64,000 nucleotides of DNA from Zygnema cylindricum. Its lineage: Eukaryota > Streptophyta > Zygnematophyceae > Zygnematales > Zygnemataceae. The stretch lies in the NCBI GenBank assembly GCA_037447655.1, contig JBBHKE010000745.1, positions 105,001 through 169,000 on the forward strand, in the 5' to 3' direction. The notes under the pieces are model-generated. The model was given only the letters and a program-made list of their open reading frames with translations. It was not told where the DNA came from and did not search any database. Positions within the stretch are counted from its first letter, which is position 1. Every line of letters starts with the position of its first letter. A program made the translations under genes and the position numbers. This document shows, one piece after another, positions 10,220 to 21,039 of this stretch.

Positions 10220-10440
10220 ACAAAGAAGAGAAGAGAAGAAAAGAAAAGGAAAGGAGAAAAGAAGAAAAGAGAAGAGAAGAGAAGAGAAGAGAAGAGATGT
10301 GAAGAGAAGAGATGGGAAGAGAAGAGAAGAGAAGAGAAGAGATGTGAAGAGAAGAGATGGGAAGAGAAGAGAAGAGAAGAGAAGAGATGTGAAGAGAAGA
10401 GATGGGAAGAGAAGGGAAGAGAAGAGAAGAGAAGCAAACG
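10220..10440. repeat. 66-bp purine-rich tandem repeat
   Basis: GAAGA-type microsatellite organised into higher-order units of about 66 bases marked by GATGTGAAGAGAAGAGATGG, three copies. It lies just upstream of the REI1-like start codon. Confidence 0.85.
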
Positions 10441-12165
10441 GAAAATACGAAAAAGTACAGAGAGTGAAAGGGAAACAGTGCAAGAGAGAGAGAGAGAGAA
10501 AGAAAGAGAGAGACGAGAAGGAGAGTATTAGGTTTCCTAGGTGCCTATGAAAGGTAAGAAATAGAAGCGGAGACAAAAAGGAAAGGATTAGGTTTTCTAA
10601 GTGACTAAGAAAAGTAAGAAATAGATTTGCAGAACTAAATGTTGTGCAGGGATTCTAGGGTTACTTTTGTTTATATATTCGCCTATTCGGCACGAAGGTA
10701 CGCGTTTAGGTTACGTAAAATCTTCGTGACAGGGTTCAGTACAGTATTGCACAGTTAGGTTTGCAATTTGCGCGTTTGGCATTGGATGGCGGGAGGGTTC
10801 AGGTTCATCCGTCGATATCTGCCGGTGGGAGCAAGAAGAGAAAGTTGCCGTCTGTTTAATTTCAAACACCAGTGTACGGTAAAATATGTACGGCCAAAGA
10901 GCTTGTAGATTCTTGGAAGGCTCTCTTTTGACTCCATTCTTTCCCATCCGTTTCGTGAGGACAGAAAGTTCACTTCTATTTCTTGCCGTACAGTTTTTGT
11001 ACAATCGTTAAGTACACTACAGTACAGTACAGTACAGTACAGTACAGTAGAGTGCTTTCTCGAGGTTGCATGGATCATATACACGTGGCAGCTCACATGC
11101 CTCCTGTGAACTGAAGTTAATGATAGGGGAATTGATCATCGGCTTATCGCAGTAACTACAGTATTTTGGTTGCGCGCAATCACCTACGTCAGCTTGTCAA
11201 AGATTGTACATTTTAAGTACACATTGGTACAAGTTAAAGTACCGTTGAGTTTACATTTGACGGTCAACCCGTTGAACAGCTTTGACTTGCGAAATATTGT
11301 ATCAACCGGTTAAAATTGTGACGCGATTGTGAACGTCGACCGTCGTAATAATATTAGCAATTCACACGGCCGGCCAAGGTTTACGGTAACAAAACTGCGG
11401 CAACCACATGTAAATAAACGTGTTTCGCGCAGACACTCTCACTTTAAAGTGAACTCCAGTTCGAGAGCACATGTCCCTAATTATACCTACGTGTCGTATT
11501 TTTAACAGGTTGTGTCATCACAAATGAACATAGAACAAGAAGACATGACGTCCAGCTTACGATTTTTCCGAAAGATATTTCCAGGTTGGTTTCCTCGAAA
11601 GTCAAAACTGTAAAAGAGACTACGCTATCCGTTGGACATGACGAGCCTACTGGATACCGTACACGTGGCTGCGTCAGAATTTTGATATATCGTACTTAAA
11701 GTGCGAAATTTCAGTGCCCATGCGCAAATTCTCGTATCCAAAATTCCACTTTGCACCAATCAATACATGACGCATTGGAATTCTCCGCACAGCTCCGAAA
11801 ATCCAAACTCCGCACTGATTTTCCACGGGTAGATTTAGTTCGTACTTTTGAAGGTTCGATCACAAAAGAGAAAAGTACTATGTGAACATAACATAATCAT
11901 GCATATACGGAAACTTCTCCGCCACTCCTGATCCTTTTTCACACGTGCACGCTAAGATATTGCACGGCTAAGCGACTTAGGTCCGACCATGCGAAAATTG
12001 AACTCACGTCGTCAGCCAATCACGATCCACTTTGATTCTTCACTCAAATCTCAAAACTTTAAAGCTCATTCACTCCACTTCTTCGCCTAGCTCTCTCCCT
12101 CTCTCCCTCTCTCCCTCTCTCCCTCTCTTCCCCTCCCAACTTCAAAACCAACGAATCCTACAAAT
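10441..12165. promoter_or_regulatory. Intergenic region between the divergent REI1-like and SOUL genes
   Basis: This separates the minus-strand REI1-like gene (start 10118) from the plus-strand SOUL gene (start 12166). It holds a pentanucleotide (ACAGT)n run at about 11016-11048 and scattered GTAC and CGTACG words. A CT-rich run (CTCTCCCTCT repeats, 12088-12130) just before the SOUL start is probably its 5' leader. No TATA box is convincing. No coding sequence was recognised; the frames at 10711-11096 have no recognisable product. Confidence 0.5.
11016..11048. repeat. (ACAGT)n microsatellite
   Basis: Six perfect repeats of the pentanucleotide, each creating a GTAC word. Confidence 0.95.
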
Positions 12166-12518
12166 ATGACTCTCCTTACTCCTCTCCCCTCCCTCCCTCT
12201 CCTCCTCCCTCTCTTCCTCTCTCTCCTCCTCCTTCCTTCTCCTCTTCATGCATCTCGGTTGCCTTCCTTAGCTCAAACCCTAAAATCTCATCCCTTCTCC
12301 GTTTCGTTACGCGGCGCGCCGCGGTTCCATTTTTCCTCCGTTTCCGTACGGTCTGACGATCCGGCGCCGACCTGCGCCGTACTGGAGTGTCCTCCGTACA
12401 AAGTGGTACACGAGGAATCGGACTTTTCTATTCGTCGGTACCGCGAAAGTACATGGGCGGAAACTGAAGCTTTGGAGGATGTTTCTTTTACCAAGGCGAC
12501 CTATAGGGGATTTCACAG
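12166..12518 (+). CDS. SOUL haem-binding family protein, exon 1
   Basis: The exon encodes 117 aa plus two bases. An N-terminal signal peptide is evident (MTLLTPLPSLPLLLPLFLS, hydrophobic to about residue 27, then HASRLPS). The SOUL start signature follows: CPPYKVVHEESDFSIRRYRE, then STWAETEA and TKATYRGFHR. The exon ends ...TTTCACAG|GTAATT in phase 2. The family binds haem or tetrapyrroles; secreted, ER or plastid-targeted members exist in plants. Only the first part of the roughly 200-aa domain is here. The expected continuation (LFDYI-GAN-like) was not found anywhere on the plus strand of the window, so the next exon is distant or lost. The start is chosen because the signal peptide begins there, after a CT-rich leader. 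Confidence 0.8.
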
Positions 12519-12945
12519 GTAATTATTTCGTACTAAAAAAAAAAAAATTATTAAAAGTAGTATTGTAATTATTATTTTTATTTCTTTCTCGGCTTTATTT
12601 TTTATTTTATGGTTTTTTAGCGGATTTCACAGGTAATTATGTAGTACTATTTACTATTTATAGTAATATTGTTATTATTATTTTTATTTATTTCTTGGAT
12701 TTTTTTTTTTTTTTTATTTTTTTTTTAGGGGGTTTCACAGGTAATTATTTAGTACTATAAAAATTTAATTTTTTAAAAGTAGTAGTAGTATGCTATTATT
12801 ATTTTTATTTCTTTCTCGGCTTTATTTTTTGTTTTATGTTTTTTTTAGGGGATTTTACAGGTGCAAATAGTATTTCTTTTTTTGGGATTTTTTTATGTTT
12901 CGGTTATTCAGTTTTTTTTTTTTTTTTTTAAGGGAATTGACAGGT
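12507..12945 (+). repeat. Tandem exon-1/intron-1 boundary units, microexon-like
   Basis: The exon end GGGATTTCACAG|GTAATTAT (12507-12518, donor 12519) is repeated inside intron 1. The copies are CGGATTTCACAG|GTAATTAT (12621-12632), GGGGTTTCACAG|GTAATTAT (12729-12740), GGGATTTTACAG|GTGCAA (12849-12860) and GGAATTGACAG|GTTGAA (12933-12943). Each extra copy is directly preceded by a long T-tract ending in AG. Spacing between donors is 114, 108, 120 and 83 bases. Three copies are exactly 12 nt and would insert SGFH, RGFH or RGFY in frame without stops. The last is 11 nt. Confidence 0.85.
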
Positions 12946-12949
12946 TGAA

Positions 12950-13320
12950 AGATTATTTTTTTGGGGGATCTTTTTTTTTTGTTTTTTTGTTGTTGTTGTT
13001 TTTTTGCGGTCAATCATTATTTTTTTCTGTATTTTATTCACCTACCCCACCATTTTCAAAATCCAACCGTAAATTTATCAAAAAGAATGTTATTTTTTAT
13101 AATGGCAAAAAAGCTGGAACGCTTTAAATTTAATGTTTTGTTAAAATTATTTTTAGAAATGGGCATCCATTTAAAAGTTTATTCTAAGAAATATAAAAAG
13201 CACCAAATTGGGAAATTTTGCAATACTTTCTTCCAAAAAAAAAAGTGTGTTCGTGTTTCTTAAAATTTAAATGTCAACGATATCAACTCAAAAAAAAAAA
13301 AAAAAATCGGCTCTCCCTCT
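12950..13320. other. SOUL intron sequence, AT-rich, nothing recognised
   Basis: T-rich then mixed AT-rich sequence between the last boundary repeat and the end of the opposite-strand coiled-coil gene. No SOUL exon found. Confidence 0.4.
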
Positions 13321-15633
13321 TTAATCTCTACTACGAACTTTTTGTTTCTTTGCAAACTTTTCCAGTACATTGAGAGGAACAGAGAGAGGGAGAGAGAATG
13401 GAGAGAGGAAAGCGGGGAGAGAGGAGAGAGGGGAGAGAGGAGAGAGGAAAGAGTGGAGAAAGGAGAGAGGAGAGAGAGGATAGGAGAGAGAGAAGAGAGG
13501 AGAGGAGAGAGGAGAGAGAAGAGAGGAGAGGAGAGAGAGGAGAAAGGTGAGAGGAGAGAGAGGAGAGAGGAGAGAGGAGAGAGAATACTTACCTGATTAG
13601 TAACCCAATTCCTCAATGCTTCCCCTTTTTTCCTTTCTTCTGACTCCTTGTCCAATTGTTCGATAGTATCGACAAAACTTTGAAAGAGATTGATTATTAT
13701 GCGAACCATTTCGGTTTTCGTATATTTTTTCCAGTTATTTTCCAATTCATTTATTTGGTATAATACAAACTTTTTTTTCGTTTCGTTTTCAACTTCACCC
13801 TCGAAATGTCGAGTCATATCTCGTAATTTTCGAATTCCCTCCTTCATACTTTCATCTTCTTCATTTGAAATGGTTTCATTTTCAGTTTCTTCGAAATCAT
13901 TTCTTTGAGGAGATAAGTCAAGAACTTCTGGTATTTCTTCCTCAAAAGCGTCAAAATTATTGTTTGAAGCGTTGTTTCCTTCGTCTCCATTTTCCTGAAA
14001 AATGGAAAACCAAACAAACTTCAACTTTTTAAGAACCCAAAAAAAATGAGAACCCCAAAAAAAAGGTTAATACCAAAACCGGAACCAAAGTAATGCCAAT
14101 TTTATGATGCAAGTGAAGAGCAACTCTTCCTCTCTCTCTCTCTGCCTTCCTCTTCCTCTCTCTCCCTCCACTATCCTTAAAAATAAACACAAGATCTTAC
14201 CCAATAACTGCTCACCTTATTTGTCCATTGAACTTGAAACTCCGCGATTATCTTTTCCTCTTCCAATTGTTTCTCCAAAAAATCAATTCTTTGTTCGAGA
14301 TCCGAAATTTGTTCCGCTTGGGAATCCACAGTCAATTTCTCGGTTTCCAACTCATTATTTAAACAATTATTTAGAATTTTTAGTCGAGAATTATCCAATT
14401 CTACAGAACGCAACTTTTGTCGGAGGGATTCCATTTCATTTTCCTTCGTTTGCAGTTCCTCCTTCAAATGGAAATATTTAAGATTTACAAAAAAGGAACA
14501 GGAAAAATAAAAACAGAATCAGAATGTAAAGATGAAGTGAAGAAATAGAAAGTTTGAAATACAGACGTATATATGCGATTTAGAAACTTCAGTGTGGGGA
14601 GGACTAATATATTTGATTCAGAAATTTGTGTGAGGAAAAGACCGACACTTACAAAATTGGGTATGGGAAAGACTAATACATGTGATATGGAAAATAGGGT
14701 ATGGGAAAGTATAATATATTTGATTTACAAAAATTGGGTATAGGAAAAACTAATACATCTGATTTAGAATATTGGGGATGGGAAAGTCTAATATATGTGA
14801 TTTACAAAATTGGGTAAGGGAAAGACTAATACATGTACTTACCTCAAATTTGTAATGATTTAAAGACACGTCTTCGTTGAGTTCCTTGCTTTGCAGCATT
14901 TGAAGCCTATGATTCTCCATCTAAAAAGAAAAAGAAAAGAAAGGAAAAAAAAGGGAAGAAGGATGGAAATAAAAAAAAATGGTTATTCGTGATTGTTTTT
15001 TCCAAAGTAGGATATGAGGGAGGAGGAGGGAGGAGGGAGGAGGGAGGAGGGAGGGAAGGGGAGTGGAGGCGACGAAGGTAAGGGGAAAGCAGAGAAAGGA
15101 AGGGAAAATTCATTTGACTGAAAGAAACTGGAGAAGGCAAAAAGAAATCGCAAAAGAAAGAAACACGTAGAAACCATGTATTTTTTAAAAAAAACAATAT
15201 AGTGATTAATCTTACGCAATAAAACAAAAAAATGGTTAATATTGAAATATCTTCAAGATTTTGATTTATAATGATAGCAATATTCAAAGTTTCACGTATT
15301 GTTTTTCTGGTCTTGAACTTTTTGAATACCACAATATATTTTCTACTTTCGAAATTCCATTCTCAGGATAAACGAATTACAAACAAAAAGGAACCTGGCG
15401 AAAAAGACAAAATTGAAAAGGGTAACAAAACCAAAAGACATAATGAGATGATAAGAATAAAAAAACCTTACCATAAGGTTTTCGATTTTTTTGTCTCTGG
15501 CATCCATTTCAATTTCAACATTTTGCCTGAACAAAATTATATCTTCACGTTCCCGCCTTGAAAAACTCGCCTTTGTTTCAATTCTTTTTCCTTTTTCCGT
15601 AAAACCTGTATAAGCTTGAACCTGTTTCTCCAT
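13321..15633 (-). CDS. Coiled-coil protein of unknown function, five exons
   Basis: Minus-strand exons: 15633-15472 (54 aa, starts MEKQVQAYTGFTEK), 14920-14843 (26 aa, MENHRLQMLQSK to HYKFE), 14461-14216 (82 aa, EELQTKENEMESL to WTNK), 13994-13593 (134 aa, ENGDEGNN to NWVTNQ) and a tentative last exon 13356-13321 (FAKKQKVRSRD then TAA). All four introns are phase 0, with donors GTAAGG, GTAAGT, GTGAGC and GTAAGT and acceptors ending AG. The product of about 307 aa is predicted mostly coiled coil in exons 1-3, with an acidic linker and a helical C-terminal part in exon 4. No known domain was recognised. A longer upstream gene is possible. The last exon has a weak acceptor. Confidence 0.65.
13376..13590. 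repeat. GAGAGAGG purine microsatellite
   Basis: Repeats of GGAGAGAG/GAGGAGA, inside the last intron of the minus-strand coiled-coil gene (a pyrimidine tract on that strand). Long frames through it are artefacts. Confidence 0.9.
14570..14842 (-). repeat. Donor-adjacent tandem repeat in intron 2 of the coiled-coil gene
   Basis: Starting at the exon-2 donor (GTAAGTACATGTATTAGTC on the minus strand, from 14842), about five copies of a 50-58-bp unit run into the intron. On the plus strand the unit is (T/A)AATTGGGTATGGGAAAG followed by ACTAATACATGTGATT. The first copy overlaps the donor itself. Confidence 0.8.
14998..15060. repeat. GGAGGGA microsatellite
   Basis: Short purine repeat (GGAGGGAGGAGG) in intron 1 of the minus-strand coiled-coil gene. 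Confidence 0.85.
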
Positions 15634-16009
15634 TTTCCCTCTGTGGACTTTACTTCGTTTTTTTTTCTCCTTTGTGACTCTCCTTTGTCATTATGTTTTG
15701 TGATTCTTCTTTCTTATTCCTCTTCTTATTCGACTTTCTTATTCTTCTTTGCGATTCTTTTTTTTTTCATCTTTTTGCTTCTTCTTTTTGATTCCTTTTT
15801 CAAATTCTTCTTTGTGATTATTGTTTATTCTTATTTCTTATCCTTCTTTGTGATTCTTCTTTTTGATTTTATATGGATGAATTTCTGCAATTTCTCTGTT
15901 TCACTTCTTTTTTTTTAGGTTTATGTTCACTTTCCTTCTAAATTGGGACTTCTATCCATTAGTGTCTCCGTTAAAGTAGACTATTTTGTAAAAAATGCAA
16001 TATTTAGCA

Positions 16010-16180
16010 ACACCTAATAAAGAAACCCTAAAAACGACCTAAAAGCGTCCTTGGCAACGCCTAATAACCCTAAAGAAACCCTAAAAACGACCTAAAAGCG
16101 TCCTTCGCAAGACCTAATAACCCGAAAAAAACCCTTAAAAAACCCTTAAAAAAACCCTAAAATTGACCTAAAAGCGTCCT
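16010..16180. repeat. Telo-box-containing tandem repeat
   Basis: Three copies of a roughly 58-bp unit with AAACCCTAAAAACGACC, TAAAAGCGTCC and GCCTAATAACCC. The AAACCCTAA word is the plant telo-box. The array lies 380-550 bases upstream of the coiled-coil gene start at 15633 and could be part of its promoter. Confidence 0.7.
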
Positions 16181-16660
16181 CACAGCTCTGAACCTTCAAA
16201 AGACAGAAAGACTCGACAGAGAAACTCAGTACCGCCTACAGAAACAAAACTTGTAACTTATTACCGTCTACAGAATCTGCAAAAAGTAATAAATTTTACA
16301 GCTTGTCTACTTTCAGTTTTGGAGGGAAAAATAACTTTTGAATTCTCCGGGAGGAAGGAATCAAATAGTGAAATCTTGTACGACCCTTTTTTTTTTTTCA
16401 GTCTATTGACGTTTTAACCTCGTTCTGACTCCTGAGGGACAGTACGATTTGTACATTTTCCGGGTTATCCGGCGTACGGTTTAACCTAAAACTGTACGAT
16501 TCACTCTTAACATTAGGGCAAAATTCTTCAAATGTGAATCACAATAGTGAATCGACTAATTGTTTCACAAACATTCTAAAATTCTGAATTGCACGGTGCA
16601 CACAATTACGATTATGAATAACAAATATTAATTTTGCTTGGTGCACTCAGATAAATCATT
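16181..16660. other. Intergenic, nothing recognised
   Basis: No gene or repeat family recognised in this stretch. Confidence 0.4.
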
Positions 16661-16664
16661 GACT

Positions 16665-16870
16665 AACAAAGTAGACCATACCGTGGCGTCAATGGCTTTT
16701 TTGTCACTTCAACATCTTTTCTCCGTGCACATTTGTCGGACTAATAATTCGACAGTTAACGATGGAAAAGTTGGGAGGGCCTTCCCTTCTGATTGGTATA
16801 TCCAATCTAAAACTGACACGTGGCACTCAGGAAAAATGATTCGACCGGAAAAAATAACATGAACACGTGT
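16665..16870. mobile_element. Degenerate MITE remnant, TA family 1
   Basis: The segment CCGTGGCGTCAATGGC, TTTTTTGTCACTTCAAC, ATCTTTTCTCCGTGCACA resembles the left arm of the fold-back MITEs at 56171 and 57765. The right arm is badly decayed, so boundaries are approximate. Confidence 0.45.
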
Positions 16871-16879
16871 AGCCATTCA

Positions 16880-17400
16880 CGTAGTAAAGTGAAGTAAGCA
16901 ACGTTGCTTTGTACAATTCTGGTGCTTCGTAAGCATACACTTGTCAGCAAGGTATTCCTGGTTTCAAGGAGCCGTACTGTACTTCTTACTTAGCTCTTTC
17001 CTAGCATGGAAGACGACCTTTAATATTACTAATTAGCATTCTCATCTGTCCCAGATCGCCAGATTGTACATGAAAAAAAAGAAAACAACTAGAAAAGGTA
17101 CACATTTTGTACTTGATTTTGCAATTTTTTTTCACTTTTGTACCTTTAAGATTTCTGTAACATTTGTACTTCTGTAACTTTTTATACAAACATTTCGAAC
17201 CACTAAAAGTAGTAAAATTTTCAAGTATTCCGTTTGATTTTTTGAACTTTTATCCTTGCACACAACAGAAATTAGGGTTTCATTACCTGACACTATTTTA
17301 CATCAGAATTACAATTCCTGTATGTATTTTTTCTTCTTCTTCGTTCTCATTTCTCCTCTTTATCTTCTCCCTCACCTCTGCAGTCTCCACTGTCTCTCTA
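16880..17400. other. Intergenic, nothing recognised
   Basis: AT-rich sequence between the two coiled-coil loci. A possible promoter or 5' region of the plus-strand locus, but no motif supports that firmly. Confidence 0.35.
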
Positions 17401-17524
17401 TCTCACAATGAACGGATTTTTGCGCACATTTTTACAACTTTTTCCTGGTGTTTCGAAAATTTTAGAGTCATATTTGTGGTCTTGTCACAAAACAATTCTT
17501 AAATTTCATGACTTCATTTTCCAG

Positions 17525-17901
17525 CCATCGATAGTTTTAGATAAAGAGGGAGAGAGGAGGATAAAGGTGTCAGAGGAAATCATAGCACATTGTTTGAAGG
17601 AACTTGCGGAAGAGAGAAAGAGGAGAGAAGAGATAGAGGAAAAGCTTACTAAAGAGAGAGACAACAACAAAGAAGAGAGGAGGAGAATAGAACAGGCAGA
17701 GGAAGAGTTACAGAAACAACTCCTAATCAAGAGTGAGGAATCACAAAAGTACAAGAAAGAATTTTTGAAAGAGAGAGGGAAATCAAAATGTTTTGAGGAA
17801 AAAGTAAGAAAAGTGAGAGAGGAAAACGAAGAGCTCCAGAAGATGCTCAACTTTGTATCTGAGGGTGCGGATTCGAGCCTGGAACAGTATGGAAAATGCA
17901 G
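17525..17901 (+). CDS. Coiled-coil exon, unknown protein
   Basis: A strong acceptor (CATTTTCCAG at 17515-17524) opens a 377-nt exon reading PSIVLDKEGERRIKV to EQYGKC, closed by the donor AG|GTAGAT at 17902. The encoded 125 residues are almost entirely charged coiled coil (KELAEERKRREEIEEK, EEELQKQLLIKSEES). The same frame is open upstream to an ATG at 17408, but the intron-like TTTTCATTTTCCAG makes an acceptor more likely. Unrelated in sequence to the minus-strand coiled-coil gene, though similar in composition. Other exons are uncertain; candidates are given at 18937-19364. Confidence 0.6.
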
Positions 17902-18164
17902 GTAGATTTTCCACTTTACTCCCTCCCTCCCCGCCTCCTTTCCTCCCTCCCTCCCCGTCTTCGTACCTCCCTCGATTGACCATATTGTCATCCATAACAC
18001 CTTATATGAAAAATGTTTTCCCTCACTTTTTTGTCTGTCTGTCGTTTTTCCTTCCTCTCTCTCCCCCCCTTTTCTCCGTCAAATAAGCACATGAATCAAA
18101 TATGGTCTTTGTGGTAATAGCAAAGGTAGAGGCACACCGACCATCGCTGTAACTGTAAAGTCGT

Positions 18165-18625
18165 CAAAATTGTAAGTATTAAAGCGAAGTTGGAATCAAT
18201 ACCACTGATTTAGTTTTATTAGAGTGAAGGAACTATAAGTATCAAAGCAGTAGGTATCAATATTTATCGGTGTGAAGGAATGACAAGTATTATAGCGAAA
18301 TTAGTGTCAATAACACTTGTGATATTAGTGAAAAACAATTATTATTAATAAAACGAAATAAGTATAGTTCTAAAAATCTAGTTTTAGAGTGAAGGAATTA
18401 TAAGTATTAAAGTGAGATAAGTATCAGTACTTATCAGTGTGAAGGAACGACAAGTATTAAAGCGAAATAAGTATCGATAACATTAATTTAGTTGTATTAG
18501 TGTGAAGGAATTACAAGTATCAACACTTATATATTCTTATCAATAAGTTTTAATGCGAAATTAGTATCAATGTCGCTGATTTAGTTTAAATAGTGTAACA
18601 GAATTATAACTATTAGAAACCAGAA
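18165..18625 (+). repeat. Intronic tandem repeat, about 60-bp unit
   Basis: Seven or so degenerate copies of a unit with AAGTATTAAAGCGAAAT, AGTATCAATAACACTGATTT and AGTGTGAAGGAATTA. It lies 260 bases after the coiled-coil exon's donor, probably in the following intron. Confidence 0.75.
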
Positions 18626-18936
18626 AATAGAAACCAACACACTCTTGTTGAACCAATTATATTGTAGTCATCTTTGTCATTTTGCTTTTACTTTTTTGGA
18701 CCATAAACCCTTTACTATCAGTATAGTCTACACTTTATTGGAATTAAATGAGCTGAATGGTTTCTATAGGCAAATTAGGTGTAATTTGTTCAAACTGAGG
18801 TTTAGTGCGAAACGCATACAGTGTTATGAACATGGATGATGTTATTGTGGATCTGATAAAGATAACATAAGTTAAAACTTTAGTAATGGAAGCTGCACTG
18901 ATGACAGCAATTGGTGTTACTGTCTTCTTCTTTCAG

Positions 18937-19364
18937 TTAAGTTCCGAGTATTTTGGCTTTTCTTCGACATATTGCGTTTTAATCCTCTTACCTGTGATGG
19001 AAATGAAAGAAGAACAACTTCACAATCCAACCGAGTAAGTCAACCTTTCTCTTCTTTTTTCTTGTTTTCGAGATACAAACGTCAAGTATCCGATTGAAAT
19101 TTCACTTTTTACACCTGGATATGTTGGTTCAATCTACTTTTTAAATTTAACAAAATAACTGATAATAACTTTGTTCTTCATCATTATAGCTCGTTTAAGA
19201 TGGACAATTGTGTTTTTCAAATAACAGTGAATGAGTTCGCGTCTCATTGTTTTTTTTTGTATATTTCTTTTATGCTCATTTACATTTTGTTCTTACAGAA
19301 TATCGATAACAGTAATGGTTCAACAAATGACAACAACTGGAAGGCCAGAAAAGGACAAGACTGA
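18937..19364 (+). CDS. Tentative terminal exons of the plus-strand coiled-coil locus
   Basis: Two splice-bounded segments fit together: 18937-19034 (acceptor CTTCTTTCAG, donor CGA|GTAAGT) and one starting at 19299 (acceptor GTTCTTACAG). In one frame they read KFRVFWLFFDILRFN, GNERRTTSQSNR, then NIDNSNGSTNDNNWKARK to TGA at 19362-19364. In a second frame they read through to TAA at 19391, so the frame is undecided. No domain recognised. The link to the coiled-coil exon at 17525 requires at least one further exon that was not found. Confidence 0.35.
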
Positions 19365-20084
19365 CTTACTACCAAGCTTATCGAGCGAGTAAGGTAACTA
19401 ATGCAATAAAGATACAATCTCGTACTTTTTTTCTCTTCAAGTAAAAGTCCTAAATGAAAAAGAAAACGGAAGTGAGAGGGAGACGAATCCACGGAGGAGG
19501 GTGCGAAACTGTTTATACAAACTTGAAAGCACCGGTTTTGATTTGCTGTATTTTGTACTTGATACTTTTGTACCGAAAAGGTTTGTACTGAGTAGTTTTG
19601 TACTCGATAGTGTTTCGTACTTGATATGGTTTTGTACTCTACTCGACAGTTTTGTATTTAGCAGTTCTTTTACTCGATAGTGTTGTGGCAAATAGTCATA
19701 GTAATTGTATAAAAATGTGTACGATTCGTACAGTTTTTTGTACAATTACGATGATTCAGGGCCAGTAACACCGGAAGTAGTGTTCTTATCGTTACAATGT
19801 TAAAAGGAAATTGGCTTTAAAAAGCATCAATAAATCAATTGGTAAAGATTCAGTGTGGATGATGATGGTCTGTATTTGACCACTGGATACCGTTTGTGAA
19901 AGACTTAAATGCTGATGTCATGTTTGTAAAGATTCCACAGTATTTATGGCGTACGTATTCTTTACATCAGTATGTTGAGATATGTTTTGGTTCTATTTAG
20001 TGGATTAATCCACACATAATTGTGTTTCTGGATAATTAACGGTCTATAATTCAACAGATACCTGTACCACATTGTTTAAACATC

Positions 20085-20915
20085 ATGGATAATATGTATA
20101 GATGACATGGATTTTATATATAGATGACATGGATTTTATATATAGATGACATGGATAATATGTATAGAAAAATGTGATGAATCTTTGTAATGAATCTGAT
20201 GGATGTTGTTCTCCGACCATTTTATCTTCTGGAGTACTTTGATCCACACTAGTTTGTGTTGTCGTGTCAACAAAAGCCCACATGTTGCCCCAAGGTTCAC
20301 GAAACTTCTTGAGAGTTCATCTTCTGGGGTTCTTTGATCCACAGAAATTTGTGTTGTTCATTCCATGGATTGGAAGTGCGGTCTGTTTTTCCATTTTGTT
20401 TCGTAAGCTGTTTTTTTGCTGTGTTGTTTACTGGTGTCCAGTTTCTGTTAGTGTCAATGATGCTTCGGATGCATTGTGTTAACCAAATGTTTTGAATTGC
20501 CAAGCATCAAATGTAAAGTGATGGACAGATCGGCATGTGTATTGCGATGTCCATATTAAAATTTGTGTACATCTTTGCCTGAACTTTGTAATTGCATTCT
20601 GGTTTATTTTCGCATTAAAAAATATTTGGGAAAATATTACAAACAGAGAGGAAAAGACAGTGTTTCTTTCTTTTTTTTGTGGTTAGGATAGAATGAAGTT
20701 GGGGATAAACAATGTCGTTTTCTGGCCTCCAATATCTGGTAATTCACAATCATCAACCAAAGTTTATTACAAAAAAAAAACACATTTGGAGCACGAAAGC
20801 TCGATTGCAGGACAGGGGATTCATACCAGAAAAAGGTACCTTTTTGAATAGGTTCCACTTTATTTATGGTGCACGTATTGTTCGCGTCAATACGTTGAGA
20901 TATGTTTTGGTTCTA
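20085..20915. other. Unidentified insertion in copy A flanked by long direct repeats
   Basis: Copies B and C lack this segment. It is bracketed by two near-identical stretches of about 135 bases (about 19948-20084 and 20920-21050, with TATGTTGAGATATG and GTGTTTCTGGATAATTAAC). It starts with four 23-bp tandem units (TAGATGACATGGATTTTATA). It contains two related segments with GATCCACA and TTTGTGTTGT that could be decayed coding sequence on the minus strand (SVDQSTPED-like). Identity not established. Confidence 0.5.
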
Positions 20916-21039
20916 TTTATTGTTTACGTCAGTATGTTGAGATATGTTTTGGTTCTATTTAGTGGATTAGTCCACACGTAATTGTGTTTCTGGATAATTA
21001 ACGGTCTATAATTCAACCGATACCTGTCCAACATTGTTT

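Noticed and set aside
18645-18839. 64-aa frame as an exon of the plus-strand coiled-coil locus
   Set aside because: No convincing acceptor/donor pair in a compatible frame and ordinary AT-rich composition.
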